DNA from: Clostridiales bacterium
GTDB taxonomy: Bacteria; Bacillota; Clostridia; Saccharofermentanales; Saccharofermentanaceae
Assembly (NCBI GenBank): GCA_017515465.1
Contig: JAFWFV010000002.1
Location: 1 to 64,000, forward strand
Reading direction: 5' to 3'
DNA: 64,000 nucleotides
Below, piece after piece: positions 53,573 through 62,610 of the stretch. Below the pieces are notes generated by a model that ran no database searches, was not told where the DNA came from, and worked only from the letters and a program-made list of their open reading frames with translations. The translations under genes and the position numbers were made by a program. How positions within the stretch are numbered: position 1 is the first letter of the stretch; each line of letters opens with the position of its first letter.

Positions 53573-55621
53573 ATGGCAAATTCAAATAAGAGACAGGCAT
53601 TAAAACTCCGCAAGGGCCACGCGGTATCCTCGATCATAATGTTCGTGATCGTCGTTACTCTCGTGTCCGCTCTGCTGGTCTTTGAGGAAGAGATATTCCT
53701 GTCATATACCGTCAACATGAAGGCTAATTTCGAGATCAGGAATACTGTCCTGCTGTCGAACATGCTCGCCAATGACCATGACGATACGACCAAGCTCCTG
53801 GTTGCTGATGATTATGAATATCTCCTCTGTGATGAGGATCTCAATGTGATCGAATCCCACGGGGAGAACACATGCCTGCTGGAAGAAACGGCTGTTACCA
53901 TAGCGGATGATGACGAGTTCATCCCAACGGGTACAAAGATCCTTCCGGATCAGAAGGGTAATTTCATAATACCCATACTGATGGGCCGTTCGGACATGAA
54001 GCTTACTGATGTGTTAAACAATCTCAGCCAGCAGGAACTGGATGAGATCTTCATTGAGGAGCAGGAATCATTCGTTATACCTTTCTGGGTATCCGTACCC
54101 ATGGAGGACGGTAATTATTTCCTCCTGAGGAGTTATCTCATCTCCAGATCCCAGGACGTAACGATGTTCGTATTCCTGTTCCTGGCACAAGCCGGCCTGA
54201 TACTGGTATTTGCAGTAGTCATGCTCATCAACATCATATCGAACATCTCCAACCGCCGTAAGCTGACCAAGATGCTCTTTATGGATAATGTCTCCAACGG
54301 ACATAACTGGATGTGGTTCCTGATCAAGGGTGAGGAACTGCTGAAAAAGAGGAGAAACTGCAGGAATAAGTACGCAGTTATCAATCTGGTGTTCGTTAAG
54401 TACAGGAACTTCGTTCTCTGTCATTCCCTGAATGAGGGAGAGGCAGTGCTCAGGGATGTCTATGGCATTATCAGGGGGAGCGTCAGCAAAAAGGACATGG
54501 TAGCTCACTCCACGTCATCGAATTTCCCCATGCTCGTCAGATATACTGATGAAAAGGAACTGAGGATGAATATACAGACTATGATCAGCAAGCTGGAAAA
54601 GATCAGCTCTGATCACAAGTTCTCGTTCCAGGCGGGTGTCGCACTGATCGACCCCGGATCGAGGGCTGAAAGGAGCCTGATCGATCTGGACCACATTTAT
54701 AACAATGCGTGTGCAGCCAGAGCATCTCTGGAGGCTACAGATGAATCCGGCATCGCTTTCTTTGACAGGCAGCTCCTGGAGGATCACAAGTGGATCGACA
54801 GGGTTGAGGAGAGACAGCAGGCTGCGCTGGAGAACGAAGAATTCAAGGTATACTATCAGCCTAAGTACGATCCCAGGACAGATGAACTGACAGGCGCCGA
54901 GGCCCTCGTCAGATGGCAGTCGGATGAGATGGGATTTGTAGCACCATACAAGTTCATCCCCATATTCGAGACCAGCGGCTTTATCAAGGAACTGGACCAT
55001 TATATGATCGCCCATGTTGCAGCTGACCAGAAGAGGTGGCTGGATATGGGCTTTAACTGCGTTCCCGTATCGGTCAACGTCTCCAGAGCTCATTTCGTGG
55101 AAGACGATCTGGCAGATCAGATCAGGAAGATCGTTATGGATGCAGGATGTCCCGCAGACCTTATAGAGATCGAACTTACGGAGAGTGCGTTCTTCGATGA
55201 CAAGAAGGCAATGGTAGACACGATCAGGAAACTTCAGAAGTACGGATTTACCGTTTCGATGGATAATTTCGGATCCGGATATTCATCGCTCAACTCACTC
55301 AAGGATCTTCCCCTTAACGTGCTCAAGCTCGATGCGGAATTCTTCCGCGGCAGCAACGATAACGGAAGGGCGGACAAAGTAGTATCAGAGGCAATAAAGC
55401 TTGCCAGGGCGCTTAACATGAGGACTGTAGCCGAAGGCGTGGAAGAGAAGAAACAGGTGGACTTCCTGGCTGCTGAGGGCTGCGACATGATACAGGGTTA
55501 TTATTATGCCAAGCCCATGCCTGGTGATGAATACGAGAAACGCATGACCGGTGCGGCCGGCAGCACAGAAACACAAGCTGAGGAAGAGGATACTCCTGAA
55601 GACGGATCAGCTGAGAAATGA
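53573..55621 (+). CDS. Membrane signalling protein with degenerate GGDEF and EAL domains
   Basis: A 682-residue protein: an N-terminal helix (about 17-38), an external sensor region (about 40-195), a second helix (about 198-225), a GGDEF-fold region and a C-terminal EAL domain. The GGDEF signature is replaced by SSNFP (about 315-319), so it is not a diguanylate cyclase. The EAL domain keeps EALVRW (E443), NVSR, ELTESAF and VAEGVEE. Loop 6 reads DNFGSG (D564, N565) where active phosphodiesterases have DDFG, so hydrolysis of c-di-GMP may be weakened. Start: GGAG six bases before ATG 53573. It overlaps the convergent patatin gene by 15 bases. Confidence 0.85.
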   Translation: MANSNKRQALKLRKGHAVSSIIMFVIVVTLVSALLVFEEEIFLSYTVNMKANFEIRNTVLLSNMLANDHDDTTKLLVADDYEYLLCDEDLNVIESHGENTCLLEETAVTIADDDEFIPTGTKILPDQKGNFIIPILMGRSDMKLTDVLNNLSQQELDEIFIEEQESFVIPFWVSVPMEDGNYFLLRSYLISRSQDVTMFVFLFLAQAGLILVFAVVMLINIISNISNRRKLTKMLFMDNVSNGHNWMWFLIKGEELLKKRRNCRNKYAVINLVFVKYRNFVLCHSLNEGEAVLRDVYGIIRGSVSKKDMVAHSTSSNFPMLVRYTDEKELRMNIQTMISKLEKISSDHKFSFQAGVALIDPGSRAERSLIDLDHIYNNACAARASLEATDESGIAFFDRQLLEDHKWIDRVEERQQAALENEEFKVYYQPKYDPRTDELTGAEALVRWQSDEMGFVAPYKFIPIFETSGFIKELDHYMIAHVAADQKRWLDMGFNCVPVSVNVSRAHFVEDDLADQIRKIVMDAGCPADLIEIELTESAFFDDKKAMVDTIRKLQKYGFTVSMDNFGSGYSSLNSLKDLPLNVLKLDAEFFRGSNDNGRADKVVSEAIKLARALNMRTVAEGVEEKKQVDFLAAEGCDMIQGYYYAKPMPGDEYEKRMTGAAGSTETQAEEEDTPEDGSAEK

Positions 55622-56445
55622 CCTGATCCTGTCCAGGTTCTCACGTGCAACTTTTACCCCGACATCGTAGACCCTTTGCATCTCTTCAGGGTCTCTTTCC
55701 AGAGAACCGATACCGAGTGGTGCGGGTGGGCAGAGTATGAGGGCGCTGCCTTCTTCTGCGCGTGCCTTGACATAGGCTGTCTGCTGATTGTACATGATGT
55801 GCCTGTTCTTTACGAGCTCCACCAGCTTGGGGTATTTCATGAGCGGAATGGTAAGTACAGGTGAATAGGCATGCTTAACGTAATCGATGGGCTGGGTGAG
55901 GATCACGACGTTCCTGTCAAAGCCCTGCTTTTCCATGAATTCCAGAGGGATAGAATCCGACAGGCCTCCGTCCAGGTACTTGTTCCCGCCTATCTCGACG
56001 ATCCTGGATGCCAGGGGCATTGAGGCCGATGCTCTGATCTTCTGCATGTCAGTCCCTCTGCCGTCAGTGAGCTTATGGTATTCAGCCAGGCCTATCTCGC
56101 AGTTGGACAGCACCGCCCAGAAATCCATGCCGTTCTTTTCGAAAGCGTCGTAATCGAACTTGTCCAGTTCGTTGGGTATGGTATCGTAGCAGAACCGGCT
56201 CCCGAACAGGTCGCCTGTAAACAGAAGGGATCTCCAGCCCTTGAAATGCCAGTCCCTGCAAAATCGCTTGTTATAGCGCAGTACCCTGCCGGTCTGGCCG
56301 GACTTGAAGTTGCAGCCGAATGCGACGCCGGCGGATACGCCAACAGCGCCGTCAAAAGTGATGCTTCCTCCATGAAGGTATCGAGTACGCCCATGGTGTA
56401 TATCCCTCTGAGGGATCCGCCTTCCAGAACAAGTCCTTTTCTCAT
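55607..56445 (-). pseudogene. Patatin-like phospholipase, single-base frameshift
   Basis: Two minus-strand frames together encode one patatin-family serine hydrolase. The first starts MRKGLVLEGGSLRGIYTMG (oxyanion motif GGSLRG) at 56445. It loses the frame after FMEE near 56364. The second frame continues ITFDGAVGVSAGVAFG (GxSxG nucleophile) to DGGLSDSIP (catalytic Asp) and the stop at 55607. One base is missing around 56363-56364; restoring it gives about 279 residues with all active-site motifs. This is either a consensus error or a recent inactivation. Such enzymes hydrolyse phospholipid acyl esters. No strong ribosome site was seen. Confidence 0.85.
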
Positions 56446-56527
56446 GAGGAGAATGATAGATTTTGCAGGGGAATGTGTCAAGTTTCCCTAATAATAAAAA
56501 ATAAAACAAAAAGTTTATGTAATTTAT

Positions 56528-56556
56528 TTGTCAATTGCCACTCCCGCGTATATAAT
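56528..56556 (+). promoter_or_regulatory. Sigma-A promoter of the 2-oxoacid oxidoreductase operon
   Basis: TTGTCA (56528-56533) and a perfect TATAAT (56551-56556) are 17 bases apart. The promoter is 35 bases before the first ATG and looks strong. Confidence 0.85.
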
Positions 56557-56590
56557 GTTTGTTAATGTTCAGACATATCGGAGGTTTTAT

Positions 56591-56797
56591 ATGGCTCAGG
56601 TTACGTTTAATGAAGATCTGTGCAAAGGCTGCGGACTTTGCGTCAACGCCTGCCCCAAGGGGATCCTTCAACTTGACAAGGAACGTCTCAATACAAAGGG
56701 ATATCATCCGATCTCATGTACTGACCAGTCCCAGTGTATCGGCTGCACACAGTGCGCTCTTACATGTCCTGACTGCGTCATTACCGTTGAGCGATGA
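56591..56797 (+). CDS. 2-oxoacid:ferredoxin oxidoreductase, delta (4Fe-4S) subunit
   Basis: A 68-residue ferredoxin-like subunit with two [4Fe-4S] motifs: CKGCGLCVNACPKGIL and CIGCTQCALTCPDCVI. It moves electrons from the catalytic subunits to soluble ferredoxin. CGGAGG precedes ATG 56591; an in-frame start at 56528 lies inside the promoter. First gene of a four-gene operon in the order delta-alpha-beta-gamma. Confidence 0.92.
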   Translation: MAQVTFNEDLCKGCGLCVNACPKGILQLDKERLNTKGYHPISCTDQSQCIGCTQCALTCPDCVITVER

Positions 56798-56819
56798 AGT
56801 GTTAAGAGGAGGAACGTAA

Positions 56820-57914
56820 ATGGCACAGAAAAGAGTTTTGATGAAGGGTAACGAAGTTATCGCTGAAGCTGCCATCAGAGCAGGATGCAGGAACTACTTC
56901 GGATATCCTATTACACCTCAGACAGAGGTTATGCACTATATGGCAAAGAAGATGGTGCAGATCGGCGGAAATTTCGTTCAGGCTGAGAGTGAGGTCGCTG
57001 CCATTAACATGGTATACGGCGCAGCTTCAGCAGGATTCAGGGTAATGACCAGTTCATCATCCCCGGGAATCTCCCTCAAGCAGGAGGGTATCTCCTACAT
57101 TGCAGGTGCAGAGCTTCCCGCAGTTGTTGTCAACATCGTCAGAGCAGGCCCGGGTCTCGGCGGAATCCTTCCTGCACAGGGAGACTATTTCCAGGCTACA
57201 AAGGGCGGCGGACACGGTGACTACAGGAATATCGTCATCGCACCTGCTTCCGTTCAGGAGCTCTACGAGCTGACAGTTGAGGCTTTCAACCTGGCAGACA
57301 AGTACAGGAACCTCGTAATGATCCTCGGTGACGGTACACTGGGTCAGATGATGGAGCCTGTTGCTTTCAGGGATGAGGAGCCTGTTGAGACTTATGACAA
57401 GCCCTGGGCATGCAACGGCAGAGGATACAACGCTGACGGCAAGCTCACCAGAGAGCACAACACAGTTACTTCCATCTACATCGATCCCGATGTTCTCGAG
57501 GTAAAGAACAGAGAGCTCCAGGACAAGTACGAGATCATCAAGAAGAACGAGGTCAGATACGAGGCATTCGGACTTGAGGATGCCGAGATCGTCATCACAG
57601 CTTTCTCCACATGTTCCAGGATCTCCAAGAACGTCATCAGACAGGCAGCAGAGATGGGCATCAAGGTCGGCATGATCAGACCCATCACACTCTGGCCTTT
57701 CCCTGAGGATATCATCAGGGAGACTGCAGCAAGGAGCAATGTCAAGGCATTCCTCGATGTTGAGCTCAATGCAGGTCAGATGATCGAGGACGTCAAGCTT
57801 GCAGTAAACGGCCAGAAGCCCGTTTACTTCCACGGCAGACTCGGCGGCAACCTTCCTACACAGAAGGAGATCCTCGACAAGATCGTTGCAATCCACGAAG
57901 GAGGTAAGGTGTAA
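56820..57914 (+). CDS. vorB: 2-oxoacid:ferredoxin oxidoreductase, alpha subunit (VorB/KorA type)
   Basis: A 364-residue subunit with the pyrimidine-binding domain of the thiamine diphosphate enzyme. Family motifs are visible: GYPITPQTEVMHYMA, QAESEVAAINMVYGA and TSSSSPGISLKQEG. Together with the beta subunit it oxidatively decarboxylates a 2-oxoacid to an acyl-CoA. The split into short subunits fits the 2-ketoisovalerate/2-oxoglutarate (VOR/KOR) class better than pyruvate oxidoreductase. VOR is preferred by resemblance, but the substrate is not certain. Its TAA overlaps the next ATG (TAATG). Confidence 0.88.
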   Translation: MAQKRVLMKGNEVIAEAAIRAGCRNYFGYPITPQTEVMHYMAKKMVQIGGNFVQAESEVAAINMVYGAASAGFRVMTSSSSPGISLKQEGISYIAGAELPAVVVNIVRAGPGLGGILPAQGDYFQATKGGGHGDYRNIVIAPASVQELYELTVEAFNLADKYRNLVMILGDGTLGQMMEPVAFRDEEPVETYDKPWACNGRGYNADGKLTREHNTVTSIYIDPDVLEVKNRELQDKYEIIKKNEVRYEAFGLEDAEIVITAFSTCSRISKNVIRQAAEMGIKVGMIRPITLWPFPEDIIRETAARSNVKAFLDVELNAGQMIEDVKLAVNGQKPVYFHGRLGGNLPTQKEILDKIVAIHEGGKV

Positions 57915-58711
57915 TGGCTATTGTTTTCGAGAAGACGGAAGGCCTTACAGGTAAGCCTTTCCATTATTGTCCCGGATGTACCCACGGCATCGTTCACAGG
58001 ATGATCGCCGAGTCCATGGTAGAGATGGGTATCCTGGGATCCACAGTAGGTGTTGCATCAGTAGGATGCTCCTACAACTCATATGAGTATTTCAACTGCG
58101 ACATGGTCCAGGCTGCTCACGGCAGGGCTCCCGCTGTTGCCACAGGTATCAAGAGAAATCTTAAGGACAAGATGGTCTTCACATACCAGGGCGACGGTGA
58201 CCTCGCATCTATCGGATGTGCAGAGATCATCCACGCAGCAGCAAGAGGCGAGAAGATCTGCGTATTCTTCATCAACAATGCGGTATATGGAATGACATCC
58301 GGCCAGATGGCTCCTACGACTCTGCTGGGTCAGGTAACTACCACATCACCTTTCGGACGTGATGCTTCATATCAGGGTTATCCCATCAATGTTGCAGAAC
58401 TCCTGTCCAATCTCACAGGTGCTGCTTATGTTGAGCGTGTAACCATGACGGATACAAAGAACATCGTCAATGCCAAGAAGGCCATCCAGAAGGCATTCAA
58501 GGTTCAGGAAGCAGGTCTGGGATTCGCATTCGTTGAGTTCCTCTCCACATGTCCCACCAACTGGGGCAAGGCTCCTCTCGATGCTATGGAATGGCTCAAG
58601 GAGAAGATGCTCCCTCAGTATCCTCTGGGATGCTTCAAGGGCGGAGATCTGACTGTTGCACAGCTCGATGAGATCATCGCTTCCAAGAAGGCTGAGGAGG
58701 TGAAAGCATGA
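57914..58711 (+). CDS. 2-oxoacid:ferredoxin oxidoreductase, beta (thiamine diphosphate) subunit
   Basis: A 265-residue subunit that binds thiamine diphosphate. FHYCPGCTHGIVHRM carries two Cys of the cluster-ligand type. The ThDP motif is GDGDLASIG about 28 residues before the NN pair of FFINNAVYGMTSGQMAPTT. It overlaps the alpha gene by one base and the gamma gene by four bases (ATGA), so all four subunits are translationally coupled. Confidence 0.92.
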   Translation: MAIVFEKTEGLTGKPFHYCPGCTHGIVHRMIAESMVEMGILGSTVGVASVGCSYNSYEYFNCDMVQAAHGRAPAVATGIKRNLKDKMVFTYQGDGDLASIGCAEIIHAAARGEKICVFFINNAVYGMTSGQMAPTTLLGQVTTTSPFGRDASYQGYPINVAELLSNLTGAAYVERVTMTDTKNIVNAKKAIQKAFKVQEAGLGFAFVEFLSTCPTNWGKAPLDAMEWLKEKMLPQYPLGCFKGGDLTVAQLDEIIASKKAEEVKA

Positions 58712-59247
58712 TAGACTTTTCAATTATCCTTGCAGGATTCGGCGGTCAGGGAATCCTCTCAGCCGGCAAGTTTGCTGCAGAAGCCGCACTCTACGAAGGT
58801 AAGGAAGTATCCTGGTTCCCTTCATACGGCCCCGAGATGCGTGGCGGTACAGCTAACTGTTCAGTCGTAATCTCAGACGAGCCCATCGGTTCTCCCGTTG
58901 TAAACGATGCTGATGTAGTAATCTGCTGCAACCAGCCTTCTATGGAGAAATTCGAGTCATCCATCAAGCCCGGTGGATATCTCATCGTAGATACGGGCAT
59001 GATCAAGATCAAGGCTACAAGGACCGACATCAATGTCATCGAGATCGATGCATCGGGCATCGCTGATGAGTTCGGTGCAATGGCATACGGACCTATCTCA
59101 ATGCTCGGCTGTCTGTCAAAGGCAACAGGATGTTTCTCCAGAGATTCATTCGAGAAGTCACTTTATGAAGTCCTCCCTGAGAGACGTCATAAGATGATCC
59201 CCGGAAACCTTGCCGCATTCGATAAGGGTGCCGCAGAGGTCAAGTAA
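58708..59247 (+). CDS. 2-oxoacid:ferredoxin oxidoreductase, gamma subunit
   Basis: A 179-residue subunit of the PorG/KorC family, starting IILAGFGGQGILSAGK, the typical glycine-rich N-terminus. SWFPSYGPEMRGGTANCSVV is the conserved segment that binds CoA in characterised complexes. Last gene of the operon, followed by a terminator. Confidence 0.92.
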   Translation: MIDFSIILAGFGGQGILSAGKFAAEAALYEGKEVSWFPSYGPEMRGGTANCSVVISDEPIGSPVVNDADVVICCNQPSMEKFESSIKPGGYLIVDTGMIKIKATRTDINVIEIDASGIADEFGAMAYGPISMLGCLSKATGCFSRDSFEKSLYEVLPERRHKMIPGNLAAFDKGAAEVK

Positions 59248-59266
59248 TAACCGCAAGTGATCATAT

Positions 59267-59298
59267 AAATACCGGTCGATATGTCGGCCGGTATTTTT
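59267..59298 (+). terminator. Terminator of the 2-oxoacid oxidoreductase operon
   Basis: A 13-bp stem (59267-59279 with 59284-59296, one G-T pair) around a 4-base loop is followed by T residues. Confidence 0.87.
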
Positions 59299-59397
59299 AT
59301 ATGTAAAAATATGCCGTAACTATGTAATAAAAGTCAAAATAATGCGTTTTTGTGTATGTTATCATTTGATTGATAAACATATGCAAAGGAAACCGCG

Positions 59398-60783
59398 ATG
59401 GAAACTCAGTTATTGAAGCTTCTCAATCTGTTCAACGGTTATTTTGCATGCATTTCGATCGTCTTCATGATAACCAGGCTGTCGGCCAGGATCAGGTTCG
59501 AAGACCGCAAGAACTGTTATCTCCTCGGAATGTTCATATACACGATAGGCTCCTTGCTGTGTGCATTCCTTTATCCCGTATTCGGGCTGTCGATCCAGAC
59601 ATACGCAGTGCTCTGCACAGTAACTGTTTTCATTACCATCCTGCTCACCGTGATACTGATCAACAGTGACGGGTTCCTTAGCAAAGCCAGGATCATGTTA
59701 TTGTACCTTATCCCCAATTTGGCAACATACCTTTTCATGTTCTTCTACTTGAGGTATAAGTTCGGCAGCTATCTGGAGGTCATGACCGATCCCCATCTGT
59801 CCGCAATGGTCGATACATTCTGCATCCATGTCAATGTTGCATTCTGCGTAAGCGTCGTCCTCTTCCACAACCGCAATATCGTATACGGTGTCCACAGGAT
59901 AATCCTGCTCATGACGCTCCTGCCGGTCCTGGGATCCATTTATCTTACTTTCCTGCTGGACAATGCTCCGGACAAGATCGGTATCTCCAATTCATTGGGC
60001 GCAGCGGTACAGCTATACATCACGGGTGCCATCGCTTACCTTTCGATCTCCATCCTGAAGCAGAGCAATGAGCTTAAGCGCAAGGAGAAGGAAGCAGCAA
60101 AGCTGGAGAGCCTCAGGGACATGGATATCAAATACTACGATTCCGTCAGGTCTGATATCTCATACGTAAGGAAGTTCAGGCACGACATCGTGAACTATGT
60201 GGAGCAGATCGAATTCCTGATATCGCAGAAGGACAAAGGCAATGAACAGGTCCTGAACAAGATGATCGAGGATCTGAAGATCAAGACAAAGAACATTACC
60301 ACGGGTATCTACTGTGAGAACCAGCTGGCCAACATGATACTGTCCCTGAAGAACGAGCGGTGCAGGGAGCTGGGAATAGATCTTAAGATAAGCGCCAACG
60401 TGCCGGAACTGGATAATGTGGCACCCCTCGATCTGTCTTCGATCCTGGCCAACATGATGGATAATGCCATCAATTCATCGGCAAAGTACAAAGAGGAAAA
60501 CGGCAGCGCAAAGGTCTCCGTCAGCATTGGCCTGATCGGGGATTATCTGGTAATAAGGACGGATAACGATACTCTCATCGATAAAGATATTTCAGACATC
60601 AGGGAACTGCAGGAGGATATCGGCAGTGATGAAAGAAAGAGGGGTCACGGCTACGGGCTGATGATCATTCAGGAAAACGCTTCGAAGTATAAGGGTGATC
60701 TGAGCATTAAGATCAAGGATCACGTCAGTACGATAATAGCAACCATCAAGACCGGCACAGGGGAGGCAATCACAAGTGTATAA
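59398..60783 (+). CDS. AgrC-like sensor histidine kinase (HPK10 type)
   Basis: A 461-residue kinase with six or seven N-terminal membrane helices (about residues 1-225) as in AgrC/peptide-sensing receptors. A coiled linker and the H-box FRHDIVNYVEQI follow (phospho-acceptor H262). The ATPase domain has the N-box ILANMMDNAINSS and G-box GHGYGLMIIQ. It should phosphorylate the LytTR regulator encoded next, whose GTG start lies eight bases before this gene's stop. No agrB/agrD-type signal genes are next to it, so the signal is unknown. AAAGGA lies before the ATG. Confidence 0.88.
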   Translation: METQLLKLLNLFNGYFACISIVFMITRLSARIRFEDRKNCYLLGMFIYTIGSLLCAFLYPVFGLSIQTYAVLCTVTVFITILLTVILINSDGFLSKARIMLLYLIPNLATYLFMFFYLRYKFGSYLEVMTDPHLSAMVDTFCIHVNVAFCVSVVLFHNRNIVYGVHRIILLMTLLPVLGSIYLTFLLDNAPDKIGISNSLGAAVQLYITGAIAYLSISILKQSNELKRKEKEAAKLESLRDMDIKYYDSVRSDISYVRKFRHDIVNYVEQIEFLISQKDKGNEQVLNKMIEDLKIKTKNITTGIYCENQLANMILSLKNERCRELGIDLKISANVPELDNVAPLDLSSILANMMDNAINSSAKYKEENGSAKVSVSIGLIGDYLVIRTDNDTLIDKDISDIRELQEDIGSDERKRGHGYGLMIIQENASKYKGDLSIKIKDHVSTIIATIKTGTGEAITSV

Positions 60784-61483
60784 CATCGCAATCTACGACG
60801 ACAATTTCGCAATCCAGGAAAAGATCATCTCGATCCTGAGACTCTATTTTGAGGATCAGTTCAATTTCATTACGGCCGCAAAAGCTCCAGATCTGGTTGC
60901 ATCCGCATCAGTCATAGACATCCTCATAATGGACATCAACATCGGCAACAACAAGAGGGTAAACGGCATAGACATTGCCGCCAGGATCAAGAACAACAAC
61001 CGTGACTGCCAGATAATCTTCGTATCCGGCTATCCCGAATATGCCCAGGACATCTTTGATGCCAAGCCGATGTTCTTCCTTAACAAGCCGATCGAGGAGG
61101 ATGCTATCATCAGGGCGGTCAAGCAGGCGGTAGATAACATCAGCAAGAACAGGACCCAGAGATTCCTCTATCAGAAGGAGAGCAAGGTCTACATTATACC
61201 CCTGCAGGAGATCCGTTATTTCGAGAGCTCCAAGAGGATCGTAAAGCTCCACATGGTGGAGGGTGCAACGGATGCGTTCTACGATACCCTCAACGAGATA
61301 GAAAAACGCGTAGACGGCGATTTCATCAGGATACATCAGAGCTATCTGGTTAATCCCAGATATATCAGTGCACTGGACGGAAACGAGATAACGCTCACAG
61401 ATAATACTGTCCTGCCTGTATCCAAGCCCAGGCTGGCGAGTGTTAAGGAAGAACTGATCAGGATCTTCTCGGAGCAGATCTAA
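60776..61483 (+). CDS. LytTR-family response regulator (AgrA-like)
   Basis: A 235-residue regulator. The receiver domain (about residues 1-125) has DILIMDINIG with phospho-acceptor D53 and FLNKPIEED with the conserved Lys. The LytTR DNA-binding domain (about 135-232) has the FESSKRIVKLHM and FIRIHQSYLVNPRYI strands. The start codon is GTG, with GGGAGG about nine bases upstream. It is coupled to the kinase gene by an 8-base overlap and meets the convergent phosphoesterase gene with a 4-base 3' overlap. Confidence 0.92.
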   Translation: MYNIAIYDDNFAIQEKIISILRLYFEDQFNFITAAKAPDLVASASVIDILIMDINIGNNKRVNGIDIAARIKNNNRDCQIIFVSGYPEYAQDIFDAKPMFFLNKPIEEDAIIRAVKQAVDNISKNRTQRFLYQKESKVYIIPLQEIRYFESSKRIVKLHMVEGATDAFYDTLNEIEKRVDGDFIRIHQSYLVNPRYISALDGNEITLTDNTVLPVSKPRLASVKEELIRIFSEQI

Positions 61484-62262
61484 AACTCAATCACGCTGAC
61501 TTCGGGTCTGGCACCCAAACGCATGGGGAGGATGGAGCATCCTATCCCCCTGGAAATGAATACCTTTGTGCTTCCGATCATGTGGACGCCTTTATAGATG
61601 CCCATCCTGGGCAGTTCGTCCTTTCTGAGGACGTTGAATTCGATCTTGAACGGAGTCCTGATCTGTCCCCCGTGGATATGACCTGACAATACGTACCTGA
61701 TCCTGTCAGGATCTGATACGTGGAGGATCGCATCGGGATCGTGCGCTATAAGGATGTGTGTCAGACCGGAGGGGACGTCAGCGGGCTCGTACCACTGCCT
61801 GTTGTCCCTGCCTGAATCATCCAGGCCTGATATTACATAGCGGCCGCATGTTATGTATCTGTTCTCGATCAGTTCGAAACCGGAACCTGACACTGTCTCA
61901 TCGGAGAGCAGGTGATCGTGATTGCCTGTGACGCCGTAAAAGGGGATATTAAGCTCCCTGCAGCGCGAGGAGATCTCCCTGAGATATCTGATGCCTTTAT
62001 CCGCATGCTCAGGGTCTGTGATGATGTCTCCGCCGAAAATGACCATGTCAGGCTTTTGAGACTCTATGAGGCCCGTTATATACCCTGGCTTTACATAGCA
62101 CGTCTCAGCGTGCAGATCGGCGAAAAAAAGGATGCGCAGATCAGGGGATGATGATCCGGTCATGTTGTAGACGGTGAACTCCGGTCTGTGGGGTTCAGCC
62201 AAAGATATGACAAGCAGGGTGAGACCCGCCGCCATTATGATGAAAAAAATAATCCAAAACAT
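61480..62262 (-). CDS. Membrane-anchored metallophosphoesterase (YaeI/YkuE type)
   Basis: A 260-residue calcineurin-fold phosphoesterase with an N-terminal membrane helix (about residues 2-22). The metal-binding motifs appear in order: FADLHAE, FGGDI, GNHDHL, IAHDPD and SGHIHGGQ. Relatives act on UDP-diacylglucosamine or other phosphoesters at the membrane; the substrate here is not known. The AT-rich divergent region upstream (62263-62340) contains several TATAAT-like elements. Confidence 0.86.
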   Translation of the reverse strand: MFWIIFFIIMAAGLTLLVISLAEPHRPEFTVYNMTGSSSPDLRILFFADLHAETCYVKPGYITGLIESQKPDMVIFGGDIITDPEHADKGIRYLREISSRCRELNIPFYGVTGNHDHLLSDETVSGSGFELIENRYITCGRYVISGLDDSGRDNRQWYEPADVPSGLTHILIAHDPDAILHVSDPDRIRYVLSGHIHGGQIRTPFKIEFNVLRKDELPRMGIYKGVHMIGSTKVFISRGIGCSILPMRLGARPEVSVIEF

Positions 62263-62296
62263 AACATATCCTTTTGTTTTATGTTCTTTATTTTAT

Positions 62297-62312
62297 TATA
62301 ATATGTTATAAT
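62297..62312 (+). promoter_or_regulatory. Overlapping TATAAT elements before the YdbC-like gene
   Basis: TATAAT occurs at 62297-62302 and again at 62307-62312 in a very AT-rich stretch, 42-57 bases before the ATG. The active one cannot be chosen by eye. Confidence 0.5.
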
Positions 62313-62353
62313 CATTTTATTATATTTATTTTACATTCCGGAGGGAAGAAAAT

Positions 62354-62596
62354 ATGGCTGCTACACAGATCACGTCAACCGTTGTTAAGTCCATCGGAGT
62401 CATCGCCGAGAACAAGTCAGGTTGGAAGCGCGAAGTAAACATCATCAAGTGGAATGAGGGCAAGGCAAAGCTCGACATCCGTGACTGGGGCCCTGACCAT
62501 GCAAAGGTTGGCAAGGGCATTTCCCTTACAAAGGAAGAAGTCGCTATCCTCAAGTCTCTTCTCGAAGAAGTAAATCTTGACGATATCGAAGCTTGA
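62354..62596 (+). CDS. YdbC-like protein (PC4-type single-stranded nucleic acid binding)
   Basis: An 80-residue protein whose core (GWKREVNIIKWNEGKAKLD, then IRDWGPDHAKVGKGISLT) matches the Firmicutes YdbC family. YdbC has the fold of the transcriptional coactivator PC4 and binds single-stranded DNA. The acidic C-terminal helix (EEVAILKSLLEEV) is the dimerisation part. CGGAGGG precedes the ATG. The cellular role is poorly known. Confidence 0.85.
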   Translation: MAATQITSTVVKSIGVIAENKSGWKREVNIIKWNEGKAKLDIRDWGPDHAKVGKGISLTKEEVAILKSLLEEVNLDDIEA

Positions 62597-62610
62597 TCGG
62601 AGCCTCTTGA

